A model generated the notes under the pieces. It was not told where the DNA came from. It worked only from the letters and a program-made list of their open reading frames with translations, and made no database searches. From JBBIJO01 sp037445895 (GTDB lineage: Bacteria; Bacteroidota; Ignavibacteria; Kapaibacteriales; UBA2268), in the NCBI GenBank assembly GCA_037445895.1, contig JBBIJO010000028.1:1-16962 (forward strand): 16,962 nucleotides of DNA, given 5' to 3'. This document shows positions 6,529 to 14,748 of the stretch, in pieces. Position numbers and translations under genes: made by a program. Every line of letters starts with the position of its first letter. Position 1 is the first letter of the stretch.

Positions 6529-7668
6529 ATGGATTTCTTATTGACAGAAGAACAAAGAATGCTTCGAGATATGGTTTCGAAGTTTGCAAAGGAAAAAATT
6601 GCACCAGTTGCCTCCGAAAATGAACGGAATCATAAGTTCCCTTGGGACGTTATTCGCGAAGCTGGGGAATTGGGCCTAATGGGAATTGCTTATCCTTCGG
6701 AGTATGGCGGGGCTGGGATGGATTTTGTTTCTTATTTCTTAGCAATCGAAGAAATTTCTCGTTGGTGTGCCTCGACTGGTGTAATTATTTCTGCTCATTC
6801 ATCGCTCGTGTGCGACCCAATTTTCAGATTTGGAACAGAAGAACAGAAAATGAGGTATCTTCCCGACCTTTTAAGTGGGAAAAAAATTGGAAGCTTTTCT
6901 TTAACAGAGTCCCAAGCCGGTTCCGATTCTGGAAATACAAAAACTACTGCCGTTAAAAATGGCAACAAATGGATTCTCAACGGTTCAAAACTTTTTGCTA
7001 CTAATGGCGCCGAAGCCGATGTTTTTGTTTTAATTGCAGCGACCGACCCTGGGAAAAAAACGAGAGGTGTGAGTGCGTTCATTGTCGAAAAAGATATGCC
7101 AGGCTATCGTATAGGTAAAATTGAACGCAAACTCGGCATTAAAGCAACATCTACTGCCGAGATTATTCTCGAAAATGTCGAAGTTCCTGAAGAAAATTTG
7201 CTTGGGGAATTGAATCAGGGTTTCAAAATTGCTATGGTTACTCTCGATGGTGGAAGATTGGGGATTGCCGCCCAAGCACTTGGAATAGCACGTGCATCCC
7301 TCGAAGATTCGATAAAATACTCGAAAGAACGTATCCAATTCGAGCAACCTATCGCGAATTTTCAAGCTTTGCAATGGATGATGGCAGATATGTATATGGA
7401 ATATCAAGCAGCATGGCTTCTCGCCTGGCGTGCTTCGAAAATGAAGGATGAAGGATTGCCATACAGCGTCGAAGCAGCAATGGCAAAGTTAAAGGCATCC
7501 GAGGTAGCCGTTGCCTCGGCTTGCAAAGCCGTTCAAATTCACGGTGGCTATGGTTACACCGAGGATTTTAACGTCGAACGCTATTATCGCGATGCTAAAA
7601 TAACGGAAATATACGAAGGGACAAGCGAAATACAAAGATTGATACTTGCTCGCCATCTTCTTAAATGA
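6529..7668 (+). CDS. Acyl-CoA dehydrogenase heading the IcmF/MccB operon
   Basis: A 379-residue FAD-dependent acyl-CoA dehydrogenase. Three ATGs occur in a row (6523, 6526, 6529). I chose 6529 because AAGGAG ends at 6521, leaving a normal seven-base spacing and the usual N-terminus MDFLLTEEQRML. The beta domain shows SFSLTESQAGSDSGNTKTTA and WILNGSKLFATNG. The C-terminal domain has GRLGIAAQALGIA, RIQFEQPIANFQ and QIHGGYGYTEDFNVERYYRD. Glu363 in EIYEGTSEIQR is the canonical catalytic base, pointing to a short-chain or branched substrate other than isovaleryl-CoA. IcmF follows 27 bases later, so butyryl-CoA or isobutyryl-CoA is a reasonable inferred substrate. It is clearly related to, but not a recent copy of, the divergent dehydrogenase at 5217-6380. 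Confidence 0.9.
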   Translation: MDFLLTEEQRMLRDMVSKFAKEKIAPVASENERNHKFPWDVIREAGELGLMGIAYPSEYGGAGMDFVSYFLAIEEISRWCASTGVIISAHSSLVCDPIFRFGTEEQKMRYLPDLLSGKKIGSFSLTESQAGSDSGNTKTTAVKNGNKWILNGSKLFATNGAEADVFVLIAATDPGKKTRGVSAFIVEKDMPGYRIGKIERKLGIKATSTAEIILENVEVPEENLLGELNQGFKIAMVTLDGGRLGIAAQALGIARASLEDSIKYSKERIQFEQPIANFQALQWMMADMYMEYQAAWLLAWRASKMKDEGLPYSVEAAMAKLKASEVAVASACKAVQIHGGYGYTEDFNVERYYRDAKITEIYEGTSEIQRLILARHLLK

Positions 7669-7695
7669 TTTGTTTAACTTTTTCAAAATGTCAAA

Positions 7696-10600
7696 ATGGC
7701 TATAAAAGTTTTAACAGCTACTGCTTTATTCGACGGGCACGACGTTTCGGTTAATCTATTCCGACGCCTTCTCCAGCGTCGGGGTGCAGAGGTAATACAT
7801 CTTGGACACAATCGCTCGGTTCGAGAGGTTGTTACTGTTGCATTACAAGAAGATGTTGATGCATTGCTTATAAGCTCTTACCAAGGCGGTCATAATGAGT
7901 ATTTTCGTTTCCTTGTGGATAAGTTACGCGAACACGGCGCCGAGGAAAAACAGATATTTGGTGGCGGCGGGGGGGTTATACTTCCTTCGGAAATCAAAGC
8001 AATAGAAGAATATGGCGTAACTAAACTTTATCATGCCGTCGAAGGACAAAAAATTGGCATTGGCGGAATAGCAGATGATATTATTCGCAGAATTAAAGAA
8101 AATAAACCTCGAATCGAAGAAAAATGGCTAAAAGAAATTAACGAAAAGTTACTCGAAGAAAATAACACCAAAAATCACTTCTCTATTGCAAAACAAATTA
8201 CTTATACAGAGGAAATACTACCAACAATTCCCGATGCCAATAGAGTTCGCGAACTATACAAAAAATACGATAAAGGTAAATCTTTGGTCTTGGGAATCAC
8301 AGGACCAGGAGGATGTGGCAAAAGTTCATTAATCGACGAAATTATTGGAAGATTCTTAGCCTATGCTCCGGAGATTAGAATAGGAGTAATCGCAGTTGAT
8401 CCATCGAAAAGTACCACAGGCGGCGCCCTTCTTGGCGATAGGATTCGTTATAACCATATTTACGATCCTAGGGTATTTTTTAGGAGTTTTGCAACTCGAA
8501 ATAGCGGTAGCGATTTAGGACAATTTGTTAAAGATTCGATTGATGTTTTAAAAAGTTGCGGTTTCGACCTGATTATTGTCGAAACTCCTGGAATTGGCCA
8601 AGGCGATAGTCAAATTAAGCTCCTTAGCGATTACTCAATATATGTTATGACGGCAGAATTCGGTGCTCCGAGCCAACTCGAAAAAATTGATATGTTGGAA
8701 ATTGCCGATTTTATAGTAATAAACAAATTCGAGAAAACTGGTTCCGAAGATGCATTTCGGGAAGTGATAATACACTATATTAGGACACATCAACTCAATG
8801 TTCCTAAAGGCGTTGCTTTGGAAAGCCTCGATTTGCCGATTTTTGCTTGCAGCAGCAATCAATTCAATAATCATGGCGTAAACAAAGTTTTCAAAGCACT
8901 GCTCGCACTACTACGCAAAGAAAAGGGCGGCGACTATGGAGCAAAAGACGAAATTATCGAACTGTTGCCAACCGAGTTAGTTCGCGATTTTGGACTCATC
9001 AATAACAGAAGGATGAATTACCTCGCCGAAATTGCCGACACAATTCGTAAATACAAAAAAAATGTGAACGAACAATCGGCAATAGCAAATTCTGCTTACT
9101 CAATTAAGCATACACTTGATGTCATTCAAAAAGAGCACAAAAATGGCGAAATTTCGAAGCACTTGACCGAACTTTTCCAAAAAAAATGGCAGGAATTGTC
9201 CCAAGAGTCGAAAGAACTGCTAACTACTTGGGAAGAGCGAAAAAAACTATATCAGCAAGAAAAAATAAAATACAAAATCCTCGACAGAGAAGTCGAGATT
9301 AATCTTTTCGAGAAATCAATTTGCGGTTCATACATTCCAAAAGTTGCTTTACCTAAATACGAAGATTGGGGAAATTTGTTGAAATTCTTGTATCTCGAAA
9401 ATTTGCCTGGTTATTTCCCATATACTGCCGGAGTATTCCCTTTTAAACGAACGACAGAAGATCCTAAACGCCAGTTTGCTGGCGAAGGTCCTCCGGCGCG
9501 AACCAATAAACGATTTCACTATTTAACTCAAAATGACCCCGCGAAACGGCTTTCTGTTGCGTTCGATGGGGTAACGCTCTACGGCGAAGACCCAGCACGC
9601 GACCCGGATATTTATGGTAAAATTGGAGAAAGTGGAGTGTCCGTTTGCACAATTGAAGATATGGACACTTTGCTCCAAGGTTTTGAGCAAACTGATCCCT
9701 TGACTTCGGTTTCTATGACTATTAACGCACCCGCTCCAATTATGGTTGCTTTTTATTTTATGGTTGCATATAAACGTGAACTTGAAAAAATACAAGCCAC
9801 GGGGATAGAACTATCGGACGAAGAGAAAGAAGCATTAAAAATTCAAACCTTTCGTAAACTTCGTGGAACGGTTCAAGCCGATATGCTCAAAGAAGACCAA
9901 GGACAAAACACCTGCATTTTTTCTATCAATTTCGCTATGCGTTTGATTGGCGATGTTCAGGAATACTTTTCGAAGAATTCTATTCACAACTACTATTCTT
10001 TGAGCATTAGTGGATACCACATTGCCGAAGCAGGAGCTAATCCAATCACTCAATTGGCGTTCACACTTGCTAATGGTTTTACTTATGTCGAGTATTTTCT
10101 CAACCGGGGAATTCCCGTTGACGATTTTGCCCCAAATTTGTCTTTCTTCTTTTCGAACGGCGTTGATCCCGAATATTCGGTAATAGGACGCGTTGCGCGT
10201 CGGATTTGGGCGATTGCAATGAAATATGTATACGGAGCTAACGAACGAAGCCAGAGATTGAAGTATCATATTCAGACTTCGGGACGTAGTCTCCACGCGC
10301 AGGAAATCGATTTTAACGATATTCGAACCACTTTACAAGGGCTTTTGGCAATGTATGACAATTGCAACTCACTACATACAAATTCTTACGACGAGGCTAT
10401 AACAACCCCAACGGAGGAATCCGTTCGCCGCGCAATGGCAATACAATTAATTTTAGCAAAAGAATTTGGACTCTTGAAAAACGAAAACCCCAACCAAGGC
10501 TCTTTCATTATCGAAGAGCTTACAGATTTAGTCGAAGAAGCTGTTTTAGATGAATTTTTGGCTTTATCGCGTCGCGGCGGTGTTCTTGGTGCAATGGAAA

Positions 10601-10962
10601 CTCAATACCAAAGATCAAAAATCCAAGAACAATCGCTCTATTATGAATCCTTGAAAGAAAGCGGCGAATATCAAATTATCGGGGTCAACACCTACGTTAG
10701 CGAAAATCCTGTAAATTACTACGACAATATGAACGTTACTCGTGCTTCCATCGAGGAAAAAGAGGAAAGATTGATGCACGTCGAAACATTCCGCGAAAAA
10801 CACAAAGACAAGAAACAAGAGGCATTAGCTCGGCTTCGTAACGTAGCTTTAACACAAGGAAATATTTTCGAAGAATTGCTTAATACTGTTGAATACTGCA
10901 CGATGGGCGAGATTACACACCTGCTTTACGAAATTGGAGGGAAATATCGACGAGGTATGTAA
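7696..10962 (+). CDS. icmF: Fused isobutyryl-CoA mutase with G-protein chaperone (IcmF)
   Basis: A 1,088-residue adenosylcobalamin enzyme interconverting isobutyryl-CoA and n-butyryl-CoA; characterised members also act on isovaleryl-/pivalyl-CoA. Domain order is diagnostic of IcmF. A B12-binding domain (about 1-140) has ligand His15 in DGHD. A MeaB-like GTPase (about 195-420) has the P-loop GPGGCGKS (203-210) and NKFE (343-346) in place of the usual NKxD. After a linker, the mutase barrel starts around 550. Phe581 in AGVFPFK and Gln737 in KEDQGQNT lie where methylmalonyl-CoA mutases carry Tyr and Arg, supporting an isobutyryl/butyryl rather than methylmalonyl substrate (my alignment from memory). 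No Shine-Dalgarno precedes the ATG at 7696. It follows the acyl-CoA dehydrogenase by 27 bases and precedes a DUF6125-like gene by three. Confidence 0.94.
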   Translation: MAIKVLTATALFDGHDVSVNLFRRLLQRRGAEVIHLGHNRSVREVVTVALQEDVDALLISSYQGGHNEYFRFLVDKLREHGAEEKQIFGGGGGVILPSEIKAIEEYGVTKLYHAVEGQKIGIGGIADDIIRRIKENKPRIEEKWLKEINEKLLEENNTKNHFSIAKQITYTEEILPTIPDANRVRELYKKYDKGKSLVLGITGPGGCGKSSLIDEIIGRFLAYAPEIRIGVIAVDPSKSTTGGALLGDRIRYNHIYDPRVFFRSFATRNSGSDLGQFVKDSIDVLKSCGFDLIIVETPGIGQGDSQIKLLSDYSIYVMTAEFGAPSQLEKIDMLEIADFIVINKFEKTGSEDAFREVIIHYIRTHQLNVPKGVALESLDLPIFACSSNQFNNHGVNKVFKALLALLRKEKGGDYGAKDEIIELLPTELVRDFGLINNRRMNYLAEIADTIRKYKKNVNEQSAIANSAYSIKHTLDVIQKEHKNGEISKHLTELFQKKWQELSQESKELLTTWEERKKLYQQEKIKYKILDREVEINLFEKSICGSYIPKVALPKYEDWGNLLKFLYLENLPGYFPYTAGVFPFKRTTEDPKRQFAGEGPPARTNKRFHYLTQNDPAKRLSVAFDGVTLYGEDPARDPDIYGKIGESGVSVCTIEDMDTLLQGFEQTDPLTSVSMTINAPAPIMVAFYFMVAYKRELEKIQATGIELSDEEKEALKIQTFRKLRGTVQADMLKEDQGQNTCIFSINFAMRLIGDVQEYFSKNSIHNYYSLSISGYHIAEAGANPITQLAFTLANGFTYVEYFLNRGIPVDDFAPNLSFFFSNGVDPEYSVIGRVARRIWAIAMKYVYGANERSQRLKYHIQTSGRSLHAQEIDFNDIRTTLQGLLAMYDNCNSLHTNSYDEAITTPTEESVRRAMAIQLILAKEFGLLKNENPNQGSFIIEELTDLVEEAVLDEFLALSRRGGVLGAMETQYQRSKIQEQSLYYESLKESGEYQIIGVNTYVSENPVNYYDNMNVTRASIEEKEERLMHVETFREKHKDKKQEALARLRNVALTQGNIFEELLNTVEYCTMGEITHLLYEIGGKYRRGM

Positions 10963-10965
10963 AAA

Positions 10966-11484
10966 ATGGAAGAAAATATCGATGCACTTTCCCGCGATAA
11001 GTTATTAGAACTATTACAGATTTACGCAAAAAACTGGCTTGCCCACGATGGTTGCTGGTTTTTAGCAATCGAGAAACAGCTTGGAATAAACAAGGCAATC
11101 GAATTCGATAAAGAAGCATGGCGGCAATTTACTGTAATAGAAGCCAAAAGAATTAAAGAGTTCCTTAACCTTGGCAACAGTTCGGGGCTGGATGGTTTAG
11201 AACACGCTTTGCGATTCCGTCTTTATGCTCCAATCAATGAACAATTCTCGAAATTTGTCGATTCTACAACCTTACTGCATTTTGTAAAAACCTGCAGAGT
11301 CCAGGAAGCCCGCCGTAGGAAAGGACTTCCCGATTTCCCTTGCCAATCTGTTGGAATTGTTGAGTATTCTTTGTTCGCAAAGGAAATTGACTCGAAGATA
11401 GAAACTACATCAGTGTCGTGTCCACCGAATATCTCCAATCCCGACTTTTATTGTATCTGGAAATTCGAAATAAAAAGTGAATAG
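10966..11484 (+). CDS. Small conserved cytosolic protein, DUF6125-like
   Basis: A 172-residue soluble protein with no signal peptide or membrane segment. It resembles the family I remember as DUF6125, found in many anaerobes, with KNWLAHDGCWFLAIE near the start, AWRQFTVIEAKRI, ALRFRLY, CRVQEARRRKGLPDFPC and a C-terminal CPP...CIWKF. His27-Asp28 and four spaced cysteines (110, 126, 152, 163) are the most striking residues and could bind a metal or take part in catalysis; that is inference. The function is unknown. It starts three bases after icmF and ends three bases before mccB, so it is almost surely translated from the same message and may serve IcmF, the carboxylase or their shared substrates. 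The family name comes from memory, without a search. Confidence 0.75.
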   Translation: MEENIDALSRDKLLELLQIYAKNWLAHDGCWFLAIEKQLGINKAIEFDKEAWRQFTVIEAKRIKEFLNLGNSSGLDGLEHALRFRLYAPINEQFSKFVDSTTLLHFVKTCRVQEARRRKGLPDFPCQSVGIVEYSLFAKEIDSKIETTSVSCPPNISNPDFYCIWKFEIKSE

Positions 11485-11487
11485 AAT

Positions 11488-13095
11488 ATGGAACGATTAA
11501 AAAGCAAAGTAAACACAAAATCCCCAGATTTTAAAGCAAATTACGAAAATTCTTTAAGCCTAATTAAAGAGTTGAAAGAACGTCTTGAAATTGTTAAGCA
11601 AGGGGGTCCGGAAAAAGCCCGTGAAAAACATATTAGCCGAGGTAAACTCCTGCCCCGAACAAGAATCGAGAAGCTTTGCGACAAAGACACGCCATTTTTA
11701 GAACTGTCGTCGTTTGCTGCTTGGGATATGTATGACAACGAAGCTCCTTGTGCTGGAATGATTACTGGGGTTGGGATAGTCAAGAGTCGAGAATGTTTAA
11801 TCATTGCAAACGATGCTACTGTCAAGGGGGGCACCTATTTCCCAATGACGATTAAAAAACATATACGTGCCCAAGAAGTTGCTATGCAGAATCGCTTGCC
11901 TTGTATTTACCTCGTCGATTCTGGCGGTATCTTTTTGCCTTACCAATCCGAAACTTTTCCGGACAAAGAGCATTTCGGGAGAATTTTTTATAATCAGGCG
12001 CGAATGTCGGCAATGAATATTCCCCAAATCGCAGTTGTTATGGGTTCTTGCACTGCTGGTGGCGCTTATGTTCCGGCTATGAGCGACGAAACAATTATGG
12101 TTCGAAATCAGGCTACGATTTTCATCGGTGGACCTCCTTTAGTAAAGGCTGCAACGGGAGAAGTTGTTACCGACGAAGAATTAGGCGGAGCCGATGTTCA
12201 CTGTAAAATTTCGGGAGTTTCCGACCACTATGCATTAAACGATGAGCATGCTTTGCAAATTGCTCGAAATATCGTCGAAAATTTAGGGAAATCCGAGAAG
12301 TTCGACATTGGACGCGAAGAACCCGAAGACCCATACTACGACCCTATGGAGTTGTATGGTATTATTCCAAGAAATATTCGAACACCATTCGACATTCGCG
12401 AAATTATCGCCCGTATTGCCGATGGAAGCAGATTCCAAGAATTTAAAGAATTATATGGTTCGACGTTAGTCACTGGTTTTGCTAAAATAATGGGATACCC
12501 TGTTGGAATATTAGCAAACAACGGCGTTCTGTTTTCGGAATCAAGTTTGAAAGGTGCGCATTTCATTGAACTCTGCACAATACGCAAAATACCAATAGTT
12601 TTTTTGCAAAACATAACTGGTTTTATTGTTGGAAAGAAATACGAACACGGCGGGATTGCCCGCGATGGGGCAAAACTTGTTCACGCCGTTGCAAATGCGG
12701 ACGTTCCAAAGTTTACGGTTATTGTGGGTGGCTCCTATGGCGCCGGAAACTATGCAATGTGTGGACGTGGATACAATCCAAGACTGTTGTGGATTTGGCC
12801 ACACGGTAGAATCTCGGTTATGGGAGGCGAGCAAGCTGCCGATGTGCTTGCTACCGTAAAAATTCGGCAAATTGAATCACAAGGCAAAACCCTTTCGGAA
12901 GAAGAAATTCGCGCTATTCGCGAACCAATTATCCAAAAATACGAAGCAGAAGCAAGTCCATATTATAGTTCAGCAAGACTTTGGGACGATGGAATTATCG
13001 ACCCACTCGACACAAGAAACGTTCTTGCTCTTGGAATTTCAATGGCATTGAATGCTCCAATACCAGAACAAAGATATGGGGTCTTCCGAATGTAA
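11488..13095 (+). CDS. mccB: 3-methylcrotonyl-CoA carboxylase, beta (carboxyltransferase) subunit
   Basis: A 535-residue carboxyltransferase that moves CO2 from carboxybiotin to 3-methylcrotonyl-CoA, giving 3-methylglutaconyl-CoA in leucine breakdown. Length and motifs match MCC-beta rather than the shorter propionyl-CoA carboxylase subunit: LVDSGGIFLPYQ, GSCTAGGAYVPAMSDE, FIGGPPLVKAATGE, the LGGADVH segment, FLQNITGFIVGKKYEHGGIA, GGSYGAGNYAMCGRGY, RISVMGGEQAADVLA and the near-terminal SPYYSSARLWDDGIIDP. Both crotonase-fold halves are present. The partner biotin carboxylase/biotin carrier subunit, usually adjacent in liu/mcc operons, is not in this window. Geranoyl-CoA carboxylase is a close alternative that sequence alone cannot exclude. 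It closes the tight operon; no terminator is visible before the accessory block starting 26 bases later. Confidence 0.92.
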   Translation: MERLKSKVNTKSPDFKANYENSLSLIKELKERLEIVKQGGPEKAREKHISRGKLLPRTRIEKLCDKDTPFLELSSFAAWDMYDNEAPCAGMITGVGIVKSRECLIIANDATVKGGTYFPMTIKKHIRAQEVAMQNRLPCIYLVDSGGIFLPYQSETFPDKEHFGRIFYNQARMSAMNIPQIAVVMGSCTAGGAYVPAMSDETIMVRNQATIFIGGPPLVKAATGEVVTDEELGGADVHCKISGVSDHYALNDEHALQIARNIVENLGKSEKFDIGREEPEDPYYDPMELYGIIPRNIRTPFDIREIIARIADGSRFQEFKELYGSTLVTGFAKIMGYPVGILANNGVLFSESSLKGAHFIELCTIRKIPIVFLQNITGFIVGKKYEHGGIARDGAKLVHAVANADVPKFTVIVGGSYGAGNYAMCGRGYNPRLLWIWPHGRISVMGGEQAADVLATVKIRQIESQGKTLSEEEIRAIREPIIQKYEAEASPYYSSARLWDDGIIDPLDTRNVLALGISMALNAPIPEQRYGVFRM

Positions 13096-13121
13096 GAATA
13101 TCTTTTAATTTATAAATCTTT

Positions 13122-13510
13122 ATGTCAAATAATACTATCAACACGAATATGACTAAAGAACAAAAATTTTATCAAACATTACAGGATGTATTTATTGGTG
13201 CTAAAATTGAAGGCATCGGTGGCTTTGTTAATTTGATGAGAATAAAGTCAAATTATTATAGCAAGATTGAGGACATTCTAAAAAAAGATATCGAAGCGGC
13301 TCTGAAAAGCCACCCGAAATTTAGGGAAGAACTTTTTGACAAGCTCTATTCTCTTTTCAGTCGGTATTTTACCAAAAGCGGTTCAATCTATTTCAACTCA
13401 ACGCCATTACATAACAATGTTTATGAAAGGGTTATACTGATGATAAGGATGTAATATTATTTTGGAAAATGCAGATGCTCTATTATGTAAAAACAGAGGA
13501 AACGGAATGA
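13122..13510 (+). pseudogene. N-terminal module of a DNA methyltransferase system, frameshifted
   Basis: The intact frame from 13122 stops at 13454 after 110 residues, ending VYERVILMIRM. The segment GSIYFNSTPLHNNVYE is typical of the N-terminal region of certain site-specific DNA methyltransferases, where it continues roughly as VYTDDKDVILFWK...LYYVKT. That continuation is present here one frame over, from the TAT at 13433 to a TGA at 13508-13510, giving about 129 residues in total. A single missing T in GTT-ATAC (13431-13437) explains the break. The restored frame would end in an ATGA overlap with the methyltransferase start, strongly supporting the reading. The site is not a recognisable slippery heptamer, so a deletion or a base-calling error is more likely than programmed frameshifting. 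The function of the module is unclear. Confidence 0.75.
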
Positions 13511-14748
13511 GAAACACAAGAACTAAAATTATTATCGGTGACTGTAGGAAAATGCAGGAAATAGAAGATAACACCATAGGTTTAGTGGTAACCTCCCCTC
13601 CATATTGGAACATCAAAGATTATGGGGTTGAAGGTCAGATAGGCTATGGACAAACACTTCATGATTATTTGAAGTCTTTGTATAGTGTATGGAAAGAATG
13701 TTATAGGGTATTAATGCCAGGTAGGAGGCTTTGTATAAATATTGGGGATCAATTTGCCAGATCAATAATATATGGACGATATAAGGTAATTCCACTTCAT
13801 TCGGAATTTATTACACAATGCGAAGACATTGGCTTTGACTATATGGGTTCTATTATATGGCAGAAAAAAACCACTATGAATACCACCGGTGGAGCAACAG
13901 TAATGGGATCTTACCCATACCCTCCAAATGGAATGATTCAGATAGATTACGAATTTATACTGATTTTTAAAAAGCCTGGTGATAACGGGAAAATACCACA
14001 AGACATAAAAGAAAAATCAATTTTAACAAAAGAAGAATGGAAAGAGTATTTTTATGGTCATTGGTTTTTTGCTGGAACTCGTCAAATAGAACACGAAGCA
14101 ATGTTCCCTGATGAATTGCCAATGAGATTAATTAAGATGTTTACGTTTGTTCATGAAACAGTTCTTGATCCATTCCTTGGAAGTGGTACTACTGCTAAAG
14201 CAGCAATTAAATTAAATAGAAATTCTATAGGATATGAAATTAATGAAAATTATTTATCAGTAATCAAGGAAAAGCTCGATATAAAAGATTATTTTTTGAA
14301 TTTTTCTGATGAAATAGAAATTATAAAAAGAACAAATAAGATTGATATCGATAAAAATTATATACCTCGAATAAAAGATGCAAAACCTATAATAGAACCT
14401 AAAATGTTTAATTTTAAAAATGGAGGATTATATCGTGTTGTCGAAATAATAAATTCCAATACTATCAAATTAAATACAGGGCTAATAGTTAAATTGTTAG
14501 GAGTAAATATCATCAACGAAGGTGCTTCAATAGATTATTTAAAAAAATATGTTTTGAAAAAAGGAGTTTTTTTAAAATTTGACAACTATAGTCCAATTAA
14601 TTCAGAAACTGTTGAGGCATATGTATATTTAAAAAATAAAATATTCATTAATGCTCATTTGATTAAATCAGGGATAGCTACTGCAGATAGATTAAAACAA
14701 TATAAATATAAAAACAAATTTATAAAGTTAGAAACGGAGGTATTATAA
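13507..14748 (+). CDS. SPPY-type DNA methyltransferase with C-terminal SNase-like domain (MjaI-like system)
   Basis: A 413-residue DNA methyltransferase. Catalytic motif IV TSPPYW (29-34) precedes the SAM-binding motif DPFLGSGTT (221-229), the beta-class order; SPPY suggests N4-cytosine methylation. The ATG at 13507 is chosen because GAGGA lies six bases upstream, it overlaps the repaired upstream stop as ATGA, and MRNTRTKIIIGDCRKM is a normal start for the fold; an in-frame TTG at 13462 is unlikely. From about residue 308 a second domain (YRVVEIINSNTIKL, VKLLGV, VEAYVYL, LIKSGIATA) follows the staphylococcal nuclease pattern, but the catalytic Asp/Arg/Glu positions are replaced, so it probably binds rather than cuts. 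The stop overlaps the downstream endonuclease start (TAATG). It is the only apparently intact gene of this system. Confidence 0.85.
   Translation: MRNTRTKIIIGDCRKMQEIEDNTIGLVVTSPPYWNIKDYGVEGQIGYGQTLHDYLKSLYSVWKECYRVLMPGRRLCINIGDQFARSIIYGRYKVIPLHSEFITQCEDIGFDYMGSIIWQKKTTMNTTGGATVMGSYPYPPNGMIQIDYEFILIFKKPGDNGKIPQDIKEKSILTKEEWKEYFYGHWFFAGTRQIEHEAMFPDELPMRLIKMFTFVHETVLDPFLGSGTTAKAAIKLNRNSIGYEINENYLSVIKEKLDIKDYFLNFSDEIEIIKRTNKIDIDKNYIPRIKDAKPIIEPKMFNFKNGGLYRVVEIINSNTIKLNTGLIVKLLGVNIINEGASIDYLKKYVLKKGVFLKFDNYSPINSETVEAYVYLKNKIFINAHLIKSGIATADRLKQYKYKNKFIKLETEVL

Noticed and set aside
11488..13095. Annotating the carboxyltransferase as propionyl-CoA carboxylase beta
   Set aside because: Length of 535 residues and motifs such as FIGGPPLVKAATGE and SPYYSSARLWDDGIIDP fit methylcrotonyl-CoA carboxylase beta better.
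13428..13440. Programmed -1 ribosomal frameshift joining the N-terminal module
   Set aside because: The local sequence GAA-AGG-GTT-ATA has no X-XXY-YYZ slippery heptamer in the reading frame and no clear downstream stimulator, so a one-base deletion or sequencing error is simpler.
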